Below are positions 16,854 through 26,264 of a DNA stretch of 64,000 nucleotides, piece after piece. Position 1 is the first letter of the stretch. The number at the start of each line of letters is the position of its first letter. The DNA is from DUMJ01 sp964655195 (lineage in GTDB: Bacteria > DUMJ01): positions 1 through 64,000 of the forward strand of contig CAZZLK010000021.1 of NCBI GenBank assembly GCA_964655195.1, given 5' to 3'. Below the pieces are notes generated by a model. That model searched no databases. It saw only the letters and a list, made by a program, of their open reading frames with translations, and was not told the origin of the DNA. The translations under genes and the position numbers were made by a program.

Positions 16854-18895
16854 GTGCCACCTCAATTTCAAGTACCATAGACGTCTTAACCGAAGAGTTG
16901 GTTAAAACAGCCATAAGAGAAGATAGAGAAGAGGATTATAAGTCTCTTCTTAGAAATCTTATAGATGAACTTACCTATAACCCTGAACTGAGTAATCTAT
17001 GGGAAAAAGGGGATGTTATTGAAAAGAAGAGGGTTATAAGAGAGAGATTTTCAGACGCCTCTCCTAGATTCTTTAGCTTTGTCTCCAAAATTATAGATTC
17101 CAATTTGGAGGATTCTCTCTACAGCATCTATCTCAGATTTATTGAGTTATTAGATCACAACCAGTTTTCAAAGGTAAGAGTAGAATTACCATTTCCTCTG
17201 TCGGAAGATAAGATAGAAAGTTTAGAATCATTCCTCTCCAATCTTCTTAACAGGGATGTTGTATGCTCCATTCATATTAACGAGAACATTATAAATGGAA
17301 TTAAGGTAGATCTAGAAGAAGAAGTGATAGACTTATCTCTAAAGACTCAACTAGATATCCTAAAAGAAGATCTGGAAAACATAGCGGTAGAAGATTCTTT
17401 CTATGAGATATTAGAAAAGATCAAAGAAAAAGTATCTTCTTTCTCTGTAAAGCCCTTAAGACTCTCTCTGGGACGAGTAGAAAGTATAAGAGACTGTGTA
17501 GTAAATGCCTCTGGGTTAAAGAATGCAAGATACGGGGAGTTGGTATTATTTCCTGATAACGTCTACGGAATGGTGATGAGTTTAGAAGAAGATTCTACAG
17601 GTATTATACTTTTAGGGCCATCGGATAAGATCTCCGCAGGAGATACCATAAGAACAACCGGCAGGGTGTTAGAAGTCCCTGTAGGAGAAGAGCTTATAGG
17701 AAGGGTGATAGATCCCCTCGGCAGAGCATTAGATGGAGGTCCCCCTATAGAAGCTACTAAGACCAGAAGAATAGAGAATCTTGCTCCAACAGTAGTTGAG
17801 AGAGAACCGGTAAATACCCCCCTGCAGACAGGATTAAAGGTGATAGATGCATTATTTCCCATTGGAAGAGGACAGAGGGAATTAATAATAGGTGATAGAC
17901 AGACGGGAAAGACCGCTATAGCTATTGATACCATCCTCAATCAGAAGAATGAAGATGTTATCTGTATATATGTAGCTATAGGACAAAAGGCAACAACGGT
18001 TGCTGAGATAGTCAAAATACTGAAAGAGAGAGGAGCGATGGATTATACAATTATCGTTTCTGCATTCGCCAGCGAACCAGCATCTCTACTATATATAGCT
18101 CCATACGCAGGATGCGCTATAGGTGAAGAGTTTATGTATCAGGGAAGAGATGTATTGATAATATACGATGATCTATCTAAGCATGCAAAAGCTTATAGAG
18201 AGATCTCCCTCCTTTTAAAGCGGCCCCCGGGCAGAGAGGCTTATCCTGGAGATATCTTTTACTTACATGCAAGACTTCTGGAAAGATCGGCAAAACTTAA
18301 CAGCTATCTTGGTGGGGGATCTTTAACCGCGTTACCTATAGTAGAGACTCAGCTAGGAGATATCTCTGCCTATATACCAACAAATCTAATTTCTATTACT
18401 GATGGACAGATATATCTGGATGCCTCGCTCTTTCATGAAGGAATTAGACCAGCAGTGGACATAGGACTCTCTGTATCTAGAGTAGGTGGCAATGCCCAGA
18501 TTAAAGCTATGAGGCAGGTAGCCGGAAGATTGAGGCTAGATCTTGCACAGTATCGAGAGGTAGAGACATTTGCCCAGATATCTACAGATATAGATCCCGC
18601 TACTAGGGGGTTATTAGAAAGAGGAGCTAGGATAAGAGAGATACTGAAACAGCCACAGTACAGTCCTATGGAAGTGATAGATCAGGTTATAGTTCTATTT
18701 ACCGTAACCAGAGGATATATAGATGAGATAGCTATAGAAGAAGTTTCTCATTTTCAGAATGGGCTATTAGATTATATAAACAGAAACTACAAAGTTTTAA
18801 AAGATAAAATAAAGTCAGAAGGTTTAACCGAAGAAAATATAACAGAACTGACTAGGGCTATATTTGAATTTAAAAGGACATTTAGTAGCGAGTAA
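16850..18895 (+). CDS. atpHA: F0F1 ATP synthase delta-alpha fusion protein
   Basis: A single 681-residue frame combines two normally separate subunits. Residues 1 to about 178 are delta (OSCP): a helical N-domain, then the conserved INENIINGIKVDLEEEVIDLS...LDILKEDL C-domain. From about 181 onward it is a complete alpha subunit: SLGRVESIRDCVVNASGLKNARYGE, the P-loop GDRQTGKTA at 348-356, AIGQKATTVAEIVK, DDLSKHA, SRVGGNAQIKAM. No stop or start-with-ribosome site is seen at the junction. Because delta sits on top of the alpha N-termini in the enzyme, a fusion is sterically sensible. Both neighbours, b and gamma, are standard. Confidence 0.95.
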   Translation: MSATSISSTIDVLTEELVKTAIREDREEDYKSLLRNLIDELTYNPELSNLWEKGDVIEKKRVIRERFSDASPRFFSFVSKIIDSNLEDSLYSIYLRFIELLDHNQFSKVRVELPFPLSEDKIESLESFLSNLLNRDVVCSIHINENIINGIKVDLEEEVIDLSLKTQLDILKEDLENIAVEDSFYEILEKIKEKVSSFSVKPLRLSLGRVESIRDCVVNASGLKNARYGELVLFPDNVYGMVMSLEEDSTGIILLGPSDKISAGDTIRTTGRVLEVPVGEELIGRVIDPLGRALDGGPPIEATKTRRIENLAPTVVEREPVNTPLQTGLKVIDALFPIGRGQRELIIGDRQTGKTAIAIDTILNQKNEDVICIYVAIGQKATTVAEIVKILKERGAMDYTIIVSAFASEPASLLYIAPYAGCAIGEEFMYQGRDVLIIYDDLSKHAKAYREISLLLKRPPGREAYPGDIFYLHARLLERSAKLNSYLGGGSLTALPIVETQLGDISAYIPTNLISITDGQIYLDASLFHEGIRPAVDIGLSVSRVGGNAQIKAMRQVAGRLRLDLAQYREVETFAQISTDIDPATRGLLERGARIREILKQPQYSPMEVIDQVIVLFTVTRGYIDEIAIEEVSHFQNGLLDYINRNYKVLKDKIKSEGLTEENITELTRAIFEFKRTFSSE

Positions 18896-19776
18896 TGTTA
18901 TCAAAACAAAAGATTAAGAGACAGATAAATAATATAACACATATAGCGGAGATGTTGTACTCTACAGAGTTAGTAGGAGCATCTAGGTTAAGAAGAAGTC
19001 AGGCTAGATTAAAAGAGGTAAGCCCTTATTCCGATGTAATAGAAATCTTATTAAGAGATCTATTAAATGGTATTGACAGGGAGAAATTAGCCGAGTATCC
19101 TTTACTATGGTCACCAGTTGAAGCCACCAGAAGACTTCTAATGGTGGTAGGGGGAGAGAGAGGATTGTGCGGTGGATATATAGCAAGCCTCGTGAAGATG
19201 TGTGAACAATTTGTCAGTAATAACCCTGAAAGTGATATCGTCGTCTATGGAAGTAGGACAGGAAAGACGCTATTAAGAAGGGGCTATAACGTTATAGAGA
19301 CATATCCACTTAATCCTTTGTTGACCTTCGATAATGTTGAAGCTATATCGAATAATATACAGAGAAGATTTCTAAATAATGGATATAGAGAGGTTGATAT
19401 CATTTATATATCTCCGCAGTCGGCTCTCTTATCCACACCAAAAGAGACAGTACTTTTACCATTGGAGACTTCTTATAAAGATTATAAAGAGGCAAAGAAT
19501 ATAGAAGAATATATCATTGAACCATCGGCAGAAACAATAGTAAAGACTCTGGTACCTATGGCTCTTACCGTAAGACTCTATAGAATATTCTTGGAGGCAG
19601 TTACCAGTGAATATTCTGCGAGGAGAATAGCTATGCATCAGGCATATGAGAATGCCAAAAAGATGTTAGAAAGACTCAATATCATCTATCAGAAATTGAG
19701 GCAGAACGAGATAACTACCGAGATTATAGAAGTTTCCAGCAGTAAGATGGCTCTAGAAGAGGGATATAATGAATAA
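18895..19776 (+). CDS. atpG: F0F1 ATP synthase subunit gamma
   Basis: This is the central rotor shaft. The N-terminal helix has the family pattern KQKIKRQINNITHIAEMLYSTELVGASRLRRSQ, GGERGLCGGYIASL appears near 90, and the C-terminal helix contains SEYSARRIAMHQAYENAKKM. Length 293 is typical. ATG 18895 overlaps the stop of the fusion gene by one base (TAATG). Confidence 0.95.
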   Translation: MLSKQKIKRQINNITHIAEMLYSTELVGASRLRRSQARLKEVSPYSDVIEILLRDLLNGIDREKLAEYPLLWSPVEATRRLLMVVGGERGLCGGYIASLVKMCEQFVSNNPESDIVVYGSRTGKTLLRRGYNVIETYPLNPLLTFDNVEAISNNIQRRFLNNGYREVDIIYISPQSALLSTPKETVLLPLETSYKDYKEAKNIEEYIIEPSAETIVKTLVPMALTVRLYRIFLEAVTSEYSARRIAMHQAYENAKKMLERLNIIYQKLRQNEITTEIIEVSSSKMALEEGYNE

Positions 19777-21163
19777 AGGGAAAATAGTACAGGTCTTAGG
19801 ACACGTTATAGATGTTCAGTTTCCTTCGGAAGAAGAGCTTCCAAAAGTAAGGGATATATTAATACTGAATAAGGATAATGAGGCGAAACTTTTCTTAGAG
19901 ACAGAGATAGTTTTGGGTAATGGGATAGTGAGATGTATTGCCCTTGGGACTCCGGAGGGAATAACAAGAGGTATGGAAGTAGAGGGTACTGGTAAACCTC
20001 TCTATGTACCTGTCGGTGATAAACTTTTGGGGAGGATTCTAAATCTATTTGGGGTGCCAATAGATAATCTTGGTAATATGGAAGCAGACGAATATTGGTC
20101 TATATATACCCAAGCCCCACCACTAGAAAGAATAACTCCCCCTAATGAGATCTTTGAAACAGGTATAAAAGCTATAGATCTGCTGGCACCATTCCCTAGG
20201 GGGGGAAAGATAGGTCTATTTGGAGGGGCAGGGGTTGGAAAGACTGTGCTGATTATGGAGCTCATCCATAATGTAGCAGTAAAACATGGTGGTATATCTA
20301 TATTTGCAGGGGTGGGAGAAAGAACAAGAGAGGGAAACGATCTGTGGCTAGAGATGCAACGTTCTGGGGTTATTAAAAATGCTGTACTTATTTTTGGACA
20401 GATGGACGAACCACCAGGCGTTAGATTTAGAGTCCCACACACTGCCCTTACCATAGCTGAATATTTTAGGGAGAGAAAATCTACAGAAGTCCTTCTATTT
20501 ATTGATAATATATTCAGATTCATTCAAGCAGGTAGTGAGGTATCTGCACTTCTTGGAAGGCTACCTTCAGCTGTAGGTTATCAACCCACACTCGCCACAG
20601 AAGTTGGAGAGTTGGAGGAGAGGATAGTGTCTACAACAAAGGGGGCGATAACCTCGGTGCAGGCTGTCTATATACCAGCAGATGACCCTACGGATCCTGC
20701 TCCGGCTACCATTTTCAGTCACCTAGATGCGACTATTATGCTTTCTAGAGAGATAGCGGAACAGGGTATATATCCTGCTATAGACCCATTGAATTCTTCC
20801 TCCAGATTATTGAACCCATATTATATTGGAGAAAGGCACTATAAAATAGCAAGAGAGGTTCAGAGGATAATAGAACACTATAACAGATTAAGAGATATAA
20901 TAGCGATACTTGGTATAGAAGAGTTGACAGAAGAAGAAAAAGAGATAGTTGCAAGAGCAAGGAGAATACAGAGGTTTCTATCACAACCCATGTTTACTGC
21001 TGAGCAATTTACAGGTATCCCGGGGAAATATCTAACTATTAAAGAGACCTTAGATAGCTTTGAAGAACTGCTGAGTGGGAAGCTAGATAACTTACCGGAA
21101 CAGGCGTTTTATATGGTCGGTAATATAGAAGAGGTAAAGGAGAAGGCTAAGAGGATAAGATGA
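19769..21163 (+). CDS. atpD: F0F1 ATP synthase subunit beta
   Basis: This is the catalytic subunit. P-loop GGAGVGKT is at 152-159, followed by GVGERTREGNDLWLEM, VLLFIDNIFRFIQAGSEVSALLGR and the ATP-synthase signature PAIDPLNSSSR. The DELSEED equivalent reads EELTEEEKE near 391. Length 464 is normal. It overlaps atpG by 8 bases and atpC by 4. Confidence 0.97.
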   Translation: MNKGKIVQVLGHVIDVQFPSEEELPKVRDILILNKDNEAKLFLETEIVLGNGIVRCIALGTPEGITRGMEVEGTGKPLYVPVGDKLLGRILNLFGVPIDNLGNMEADEYWSIYTQAPPLERITPPNEIFETGIKAIDLLAPFPRGGKIGLFGGAGVGKTVLIMELIHNVAVKHGGISIFAGVGERTREGNDLWLEMQRSGVIKNAVLIFGQMDEPPGVRFRVPHTALTIAEYFRERKSTEVLLFIDNIFRFIQAGSEVSALLGRLPSAVGYQPTLATEVGELEERIVSTTKGAITSVQAVYIPADDPTDPAPATIFSHLDATIMLSREIAEQGIYPAIDPLNSSSRLLNPYYIGERHYKIAREVQRIIEHYNRLRDIIAILGIEELTEEEKEIVARARRIQRFLSQPMFTAEQFTGIPGKYLTIKETLDSFEELLSGKLDNLPEQAFYMVGNIEEVKEKAKRIR

Positions 21164-21573
21164 AACTAGAGGTCAGAGTTGTCACACCTGATAAAATTGT
21201 CTATGATGGTCCTGCAGATAGTCTGGTGATTCCTGGACAGGATGGATATTTTGGCGTCCTCCCTAATCATGCCCCTATGATATCTTTGTTAGATATAGGA
21301 GAGCTTAAGATAAGAAATGAATATCAGGAGTACTATTATGCTATAGAGGGAGGATTCTGTGAGGTAAGAAAGAATAAGGTTGTAGTTGTTACTCCTTCAG
21401 CCCAAAGGGCAGATGAGATAGATGATAATCTTGTTCAGGCCTCTTTACAAGAGGCTAAAAGAAGATTGAGCTCAAAATTAGAAAACAAGGAACTATTGCA
21501 GCTTCAAATAGATATAAGAAAAGCTTCTGTACTATTAGAAGTAGCAAGACATAAAAGGAGACAAATGATATGA
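21160..21573 (+). CDS. atpC: F0F1 ATP synthase subunit epsilon
   Basis: This rotor subunit has an N-terminal beta-sandwich (VRVVTPDKIVYDGPADSLVIPGQDGYFGVLPNHAPMISLL) and a C-terminal two-helix region (about 88-137) that can inhibit ATP hydrolysis. The length of 137 includes the full helical hairpin. The 3' end overlaps murA by 4 bases, linking ATP synthase and cell-wall genes as in many Firmicutes. Confidence 0.95.
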   Translation: MKLEVRVVTPDKIVYDGPADSLVIPGQDGYFGVLPNHAPMISLLDIGELKIRNEYQEYYYAIEGGFCEVRKNKVVVVTPSAQRADEIDDNLVQASLQEAKRRLSSKLENKELLQLQIDIRKASVLLEVARHKRRQMI

Positions 21574-22817
21574 AGATAAAGATAGAAGGTGGAGTAAGGC
21601 TGAATGGGGAAGTGAGTATAATCGGGGCTAAAAATTCTGCCCTCCCAATAATGGCTGCCACGTTACTCACTGATGGAACCACTGTCATTCACAATATACC
21701 TGATTTAAAAGATGTTCATACTATGATGAGTATGCTGGAAAATTTTGGAGCTAAGTTAAAATTCAAGAAGAATATCCTCGAGGTTACTATAAATGAAATA
21801 CTTCCCGTAGACCCACCGGAAGACCAGGTAAAGCAGATGAGGGCTTCTTTTCTCGTTGCAGGACCCCTTCTGGCTAGACTTGGCAAGATAAGGATACCTC
21901 TTCCAGGTGGCTGTCAAATAGGTTCCAGGCCTGTAGACCTCCATCTAAAAGGATTTCAAGCTTTAGGGGCTAAAGTAACTAGTGAACACGGTTACGTTGA
22001 CCTGGAGACTAAAGGCTTAAAGGGAGCTTCTATATACCTTGACATTCCTACGGTTACAGGTACTGAAAATATTATGATGGCAGCAGTCCTGGCAAGAGGT
22101 AAGACGGAGATCATCAATGCTGCCAAAGAACCTGAGGTTGTTGATCTTGCCGAAGCATTAAATAAGATGGGAGCAAAGATAAAGGGCGCAGGAACAGACA
22201 GGATAGAGATCGAAGGGGTAGACTCTTTATCCCCTGTAGAACATACCATAATACCTGACAGGATTGAGGCAGGGACATTTCTTGTGGCTGGAGCAATTAC
22301 AGGTGGAGAAGTCACTATTAAAGGTGCAAGAAAAGACCATCTTGGAGCAGTACTGGGCAAACTCGAAGAGATGGGTCATAAGATAGAAGCAGAAGAGGAA
22401 AGAATAAGGATTATAGCAAAGAACGTAGGTAAAGCCTGCGATATTACCACTGCTCCTTATCCTGGATTTCCTACAGATATGCAGGCTCTCTTTGCCAGTC
22501 TATTAGGTGTATCTAAGGGAACTAGTATTATAACAGAAACTATCTTTGATAGGAGATTTGGTTTTGTAGATGAACTCATCAGGATGGGAGCAAATATGAG
22601 GGTCCAAGGGAATACACTTATAATAGTAGGGATAAAGAGGTATTCTGGAGCCAGTGTTACCGCTGGAGATTTAAGAGCAGGCGCAGCTCTAATAATGGCA
22701 GGACTAAATGCTGAGGGAACTACGGAGATATCAGGAGTAGAACATATAGAGAGAGGATACGAAGCTATAGATAAAAAGCTCAAGATATTAGGGGCTAAGA
22801 TTTCCATCGAACCTTAA
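21570..22817 (+). CDS. murA: UDP-N-acetylglucosamine 1-carboxyvinyltransferase
   Basis: MurA transfers enolpyruvate to UDP-GlcNAc, the first committed step of peptidoglycan synthesis. The substrate Lys-Asn pair is in GAKNSALPIMAA near residue 22. The active-site Cys is C115 in PGGCQIGSRPVDLH, at the same number as in E. coli, so the enzyme should be fosfomycin-sensitive in type. Later motifs include GTENIMMAAVLA and FPTDMQAL. Length 415 is normal. Confidence 0.97.
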   Translation: MKIKIEGGVRLNGEVSIIGAKNSALPIMAATLLTDGTTVIHNIPDLKDVHTMMSMLENFGAKLKFKKNILEVTINEILPVDPPEDQVKQMRASFLVAGPLLARLGKIRIPLPGGCQIGSRPVDLHLKGFQALGAKVTSEHGYVDLETKGLKGASIYLDIPTVTGTENIMMAAVLARGKTEIINAAKEPEVVDLAEALNKMGAKIKGAGTDRIEIEGVDSLSPVEHTIIPDRIEAGTFLVAGAITGGEVTIKGARKDHLGAVLGKLEEMGHKIEAEEERIRIIAKNVGKACDITTAPYPGFPTDMQALFASLLGVSKGTSIITETIFDRRFGFVDELIRMGANMRVQGNTLIIVGIKRYSGASVTAGDLRAGAALIMAGLNAEGTTEISGVEHIERGYEAIDKKLKILGAKISIEP

Positions 22818-22866
22818 ATATGTGAGATTCATAGTCTTTAATATGATTAAAGAAAGGAGGGCTAAA

Positions 22867-24771
22867 TTGACTAGGAAGATAATACTGATATTAGCTTTGC
22901 TTATCTTCTTCTGTATTATCTTTAATAGCTATGTCTTATCAGGCGAAAAGATTAAGATATCTGGTATTGAAATCCAGGGGAACCGTAATATCCCTAAAGA
23001 AGAGATAATAAAGATACTCGACCTTCCAGAAGAGATAGACGAAGACATAGTTAGATCAGGACTACAGAGGCTCTTAAATACAGGATACTTTTCCAATATT
23101 GACGCTAGTATGAAAGTGGATGGAAGTAAGTATATCTTAGTTATTAGCGTAAGTGAAGCTCCAGTCTTTAAAGAGATTAAAGTGGTGGGTAATAAAGATA
23201 TAGATACTGCAGAGATAGTAAACCTTATCTCTTTAAAGTCAGGCACCACTATAAATCTTATCACCTTAAACCAGGATTTAGGTAAGATTGCAGAACTCTA
23301 CAAGAGTAGAGGATACATAGGAGCAAACTTCCAGGTCAATATAACTGAAGATGGAATAATAGTCATAAATATAAACGAGGGCCCAACTGTTTCAGGTTTT
23401 ATATTTAAAGGAAACACTGTAATAAAGTCGGAAGATCTGGATAAAGAGCTAGAAAAATACAGAGGAAAGACCTTGAATACAAATCTATTAAAGGATATGG
23501 CACTAAATATTCAGGAGTTCTATAATAAGAAAGGATATCCTGCCTGTGTTATTCTCAATGCGTACAGCGATACAAATGGAGTAGTGACATTTGAAATAGG
23601 TGAAGGTAAGATTGCAAAGATAGTTATCGATGGAAATAAAAAGACAAAAGACTACGTAATTCTCAGGGAGATGGAAACCAAAGCTGGAGACGTTCTTAAT
23701 ACTACTAAAATTCAAAAAGACCTTCAGAAGATATTTAACCTTGGTTATTTTTCAGATGTAAATGCAGATATCAAGTCTGCCGAAACCCCTGGTGAAATTA
23801 TCCTAACAGTCAGGGTAGTGGAGCAACTCACTGGACAGGCAAATGGTGGTATAGCCTATAGCACCGCCGAGGGTTTTTCTATAATATTAGGAATTAAAGA
23901 CTCAAATCTATTGGGAACAGGAAGAGATTTAGGTCTGTATCTAAATATAGGAGTTACCGCTCGTGATATAACACTAAATTATACCGAGCCGTATGCTTTC
24001 GGAACCACAGGAACCTTAAGTACTTATCTAGTATGGAGGAAGGCAGATAATACAGATATAATAGAGAACACATCAATTAACTATTCGGAGGATAGAAAGA
24101 CCCTTGAATTGACGTTGACTAAACCGATAGATATAAACCTAAAGGGTACGATAGGATTCTCTTATAATGATATAACTTATCAGGCTAAAGAGGATGTAAC
24201 ACTACCAGAGATGATAAAGTCTGGTATCTCTAGCGCCCTAGTCCTGGGAGTTGCCAAAGATACAAGAGATGTAATCTTAAACCCTATGAAGGGGGACTAC
24301 TACTCACTAAATATAAAGCAGGGCGGAGGAATATTCGGTGGAGACTTCAATTTTACAAGACTCAATATCGACCTAAGATGGTATTTCCCAACATCAGACA
24401 AAGATACACTTGCTTTAAACTGCACCTTGGGATTAGGTTTTGGTGAGCTACCATATATAGAGAAGTTCAGTGTTGGAGGGGTAAATTCTGTAAGGGGACT
24501 TCCAGAAAACTGGAAAAAGTCAGACTATTTAGAACTTATAAGTCTTGAATATAGAAACAAGATACAGGATAATGTATTTGGTGTGATATTTTTAGACTTA
24601 GGAAATGGATGGAAGAGTGGAGAAACGATAAATCTTACAGATCTATATACTGGAATAGGCCTTGGGTTGAGAATAATGGTCCCTCCTATGGGGTTATTAA
24701 GACTAGATTATGGCTGGGGTAGTTATGACTGGCAGGGAAGATTCTATTTTAGTGTGGGACAAAAATTCTAA
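22867..24771 (+). CDS. bamA: Outer membrane assembly factor BamA (Omp85)
   Basis: BamA inserts beta-barrels into the outer membrane. A signal peptide (KIILILALLIFFCIIFNSYVLSG) is followed by four POTRA domains (about residues 30-320 in all) and a 16-strand barrel with the loop-6 motif VRGLP and a C-terminal Phe (SVGQKF). The frame opens at GTG 22822, but TTG 22867 is preferred: AAAGGAGG lies 6 bases before it and the signal peptide begins there. BamA of E. coli has five POTRA domains; four is a reduced number. Its presence shows an outer membrane. Confidence 0.93.
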   Translation: MTRKIILILALLIFFCIIFNSYVLSGEKIKISGIEIQGNRNIPKEEIIKILDLPEEIDEDIVRSGLQRLLNTGYFSNIDASMKVDGSKYILVISVSEAPVFKEIKVVGNKDIDTAEIVNLISLKSGTTINLITLNQDLGKIAELYKSRGYIGANFQVNITEDGIIVININEGPTVSGFIFKGNTVIKSEDLDKELEKYRGKTLNTNLLKDMALNIQEFYNKKGYPACVILNAYSDTNGVVTFEIGEGKIAKIVIDGNKKTKDYVILREMETKAGDVLNTTKIQKDLQKIFNLGYFSDVNADIKSAETPGEIILTVRVVEQLTGQANGGIAYSTAEGFSIILGIKDSNLLGTGRDLGLYLNIGVTARDITLNYTEPYAFGTTGTLSTYLVWRKADNTDIIENTSINYSEDRKTLELTLTKPIDINLKGTIGFSYNDITYQAKEDVTLPEMIKSGISSALVLGVAKDTRDVILNPMKGDYYSLNIKQGGGIFGGDFNFTRLNIDLRWYFPTSDKDTLALNCTLGLGFGELPYIEKFSVGGVNSVRGLPENWKKSDYLELISLEYRNKIQDNVFGVIFLDLGNGWKSGETINLTDLYTGIGLGLRIMVPPMGLLRLDYGWGSYDWQGRFYFSVGQKF

Positions 24772-24783
24772 GTATGGGAGTTG

Positions 24784-25257
24784 ATGTATAAAATGGATAA
24801 GAGGTTATTAATTTTGGCATTGATTATAGGTGCAGTTGGTATTCTTCTTTGGGGGCTGAGTATCCCGAGGTATGGATTTGCGCTAGACACATTTAAGATT
24901 GGGTATGTAGATATAAACAAAGTCATAGAGAATCATCCCAGGATCGAAAAGGTAAAGAAGGATATAAATGACTTTGCTATGAAAACTAAGGCAGAATATC
25001 AGAAACAGTTAGATGAAGCGGTAAAAGATAAAACAGCTGTTGAGGCTCAACAACTAAAGGCGGAATATGAAGCCAGACTAAATCAAGTTGTAGCTCAAAG
25101 ACAACAGGAGATGTTAAAGCCAATACTCGATGACATTAAATTGGCAGTGAGAGATATATCTAAAAAAAGAGGCATAGATATAGTATTAAGGAGTGAGATA
25201 GTAATAACTGGTGGTATAGACATTACTGATGATGTCATAAAGGCTATAAAGAAATGA
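24784..25257 (+). CDS. skp: Skp/OmpH-family periplasmic chaperone
   Basis: This small protein of about 157 residues has an N-terminal signal segment (LLILALIIGAVGILLWGL), then KIGYVDINKVIENHPRIEKVKKDI and a long basic/acidic coiled coil (about 50-125), ending in a short beta region. These match Skp/OmpH, which holds unfolded outer-membrane proteins for BamA. Start is uncertain: TTG 24781, ATG 24784 or ATG 24793 after GGGAG at 24776. The position between bamA and lpxD is the classic arrangement. Confidence 0.88.
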   Translation: MYKMDKRLLILALIIGAVGILLWGLSIPRYGFALDTFKIGYVDINKVIENHPRIEKVKKDINDFAMKTKAEYQKQLDEAVKDKTAVEAQQLKAEYEARLNQVVAQRQQEMLKPILDDIKLAVRDISKKRGIDIVLRSEIVITGGIDITDDVIKAIKK

Positions 25258-26264
25258 ATTATAAGTTAGAGGAGATAGCCAGATTTATAAACGGCAAACT
25301 TTTTGGGCCCCCAGACATGGTGATAACTGGAGTAAATTCTCCAGAGTTAGCAGGTGAGAAGGAAATATGTATCATCTATGATGAAAAGTTTGTAGATGTG
25401 ATAAAAAATAGAAATGTTGGAGCAGTCATAATCAGAGAAGGATTAAAAGTTGATAAGCCTCATATAGTAGTATCAGACCCTAGAGCTATTATGCCAGTTA
25501 TTCTAAATCTTTTTGCTAAAAAAAAGGAGCTTCGAGGTATAGATAAGTCTGCTATTGTAGGAGATAACTGTACTATTCCTGAGAGCTGTTTTATAGGTCC
25601 CTATGTAGTTATAGGAGATAGGGTAAAGCTTGGAGAAAGAGTTATCATTATGGCTGGAAGTAAGATTGGAGACGAAGTTATCATAGGGGATGACTCTTTT
25701 ATCGGCTACAATGTAATAATAGACGATAGTAGTGTTATAGGGAAGAGGGTCAAAATTCAACACGGAGCGGTTATCGGGAAAGAAGGCTTTGGCTTCTACA
25801 GGGGTCAGGAAGGTTATATAAGGATTCCTCACCTTGGCAATGTGGTAATAGAAGATGATGTAGAGATCGGAGCTAATAGTGTGGTTGATAGAGCTACTCT
25901 TGGATCCACTATTATTAAGAAGGGTACGAAGATAGATAGCCTGGTATTGGTAGGACATAATGTAAAGGTAGGGGAAGATACTGCTATAGCTGGACAAAGT
26001 GGTGTAGCAGGAAGTTCAGAAGTAGGCAATAGATGTATGATAGGAGGACAGGTAGGCATAGCAGATCACCTCAAGGTTGGAGATAATACAATAATCTTTG
26101 CCAAGACAGGGGTTATAGGAGATATACCTTCAAATTCTGTTGTATCTGGTATACCGGCAAGACCTCATAGAGAGTGGTTAAAAGCACAGGCTATTTTATT
26201 AAAACTACCAAAAATAATCAGGCAGTTAGGGATAAAGGATGTGGCAGACGACAGTAAAGAGTAA
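25254..26264 (+). CDS. lpxD: UDP-3-O-acylglucosamine N-acyltransferase LpxD
   Basis: LpxD adds the N-linked acyl chain in lipid A synthesis. The N-terminal uridine-binding domain (1-100) is followed by about ten hexapeptide repeats forming a left-handed beta-helix (about 100-300; for example GDNCTIPESCFIGPYVVIG), with the active-site His in LVGHNVKVGEDT and a C-terminal helix. Length 336 is typical. It overlaps the preceding gene by 4 bases and lpxC by 26. Confidence 0.95.
   Translation: MNYKLEEIARFINGKLFGPPDMVITGVNSPELAGEKEICIIYDEKFVDVIKNRNVGAVIIREGLKVDKPHIVVSDPRAIMPVILNLFAKKKELRGIDKSAIVGDNCTIPESCFIGPYVVIGDRVKLGERVIIMAGSKIGDEVIIGDDSFIGYNVIIDDSSVIGKRVKIQHGAVIGKEGFGFYRGQEGYIRIPHLGNVVIEDDVEIGANSVVDRATLGSTIIKKGTKIDSLVLVGHNVKVGEDTAIAGQSGVAGSSEVGNRCMIGGQVGIADHLKVGDNTIIFAKTGVIGDIPSNSVVSGIPARPHREWLKAQAILLKLPKIIRQLGIKDVADDSKE

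Noticed and set aside
19428..19440. A TTATCCACA DnaA-box match inside atpG
   Set aside because: It is a single copy in coding sequence without AT-rich surroundings, so it is expected by chance.
22822..22866. GTG 22822 as the bamA start
   Set aside because: It has no ribosome site and would place 15 charged residues before the signal peptide. TTG 22867 has AAAGGAGG at the right distance.
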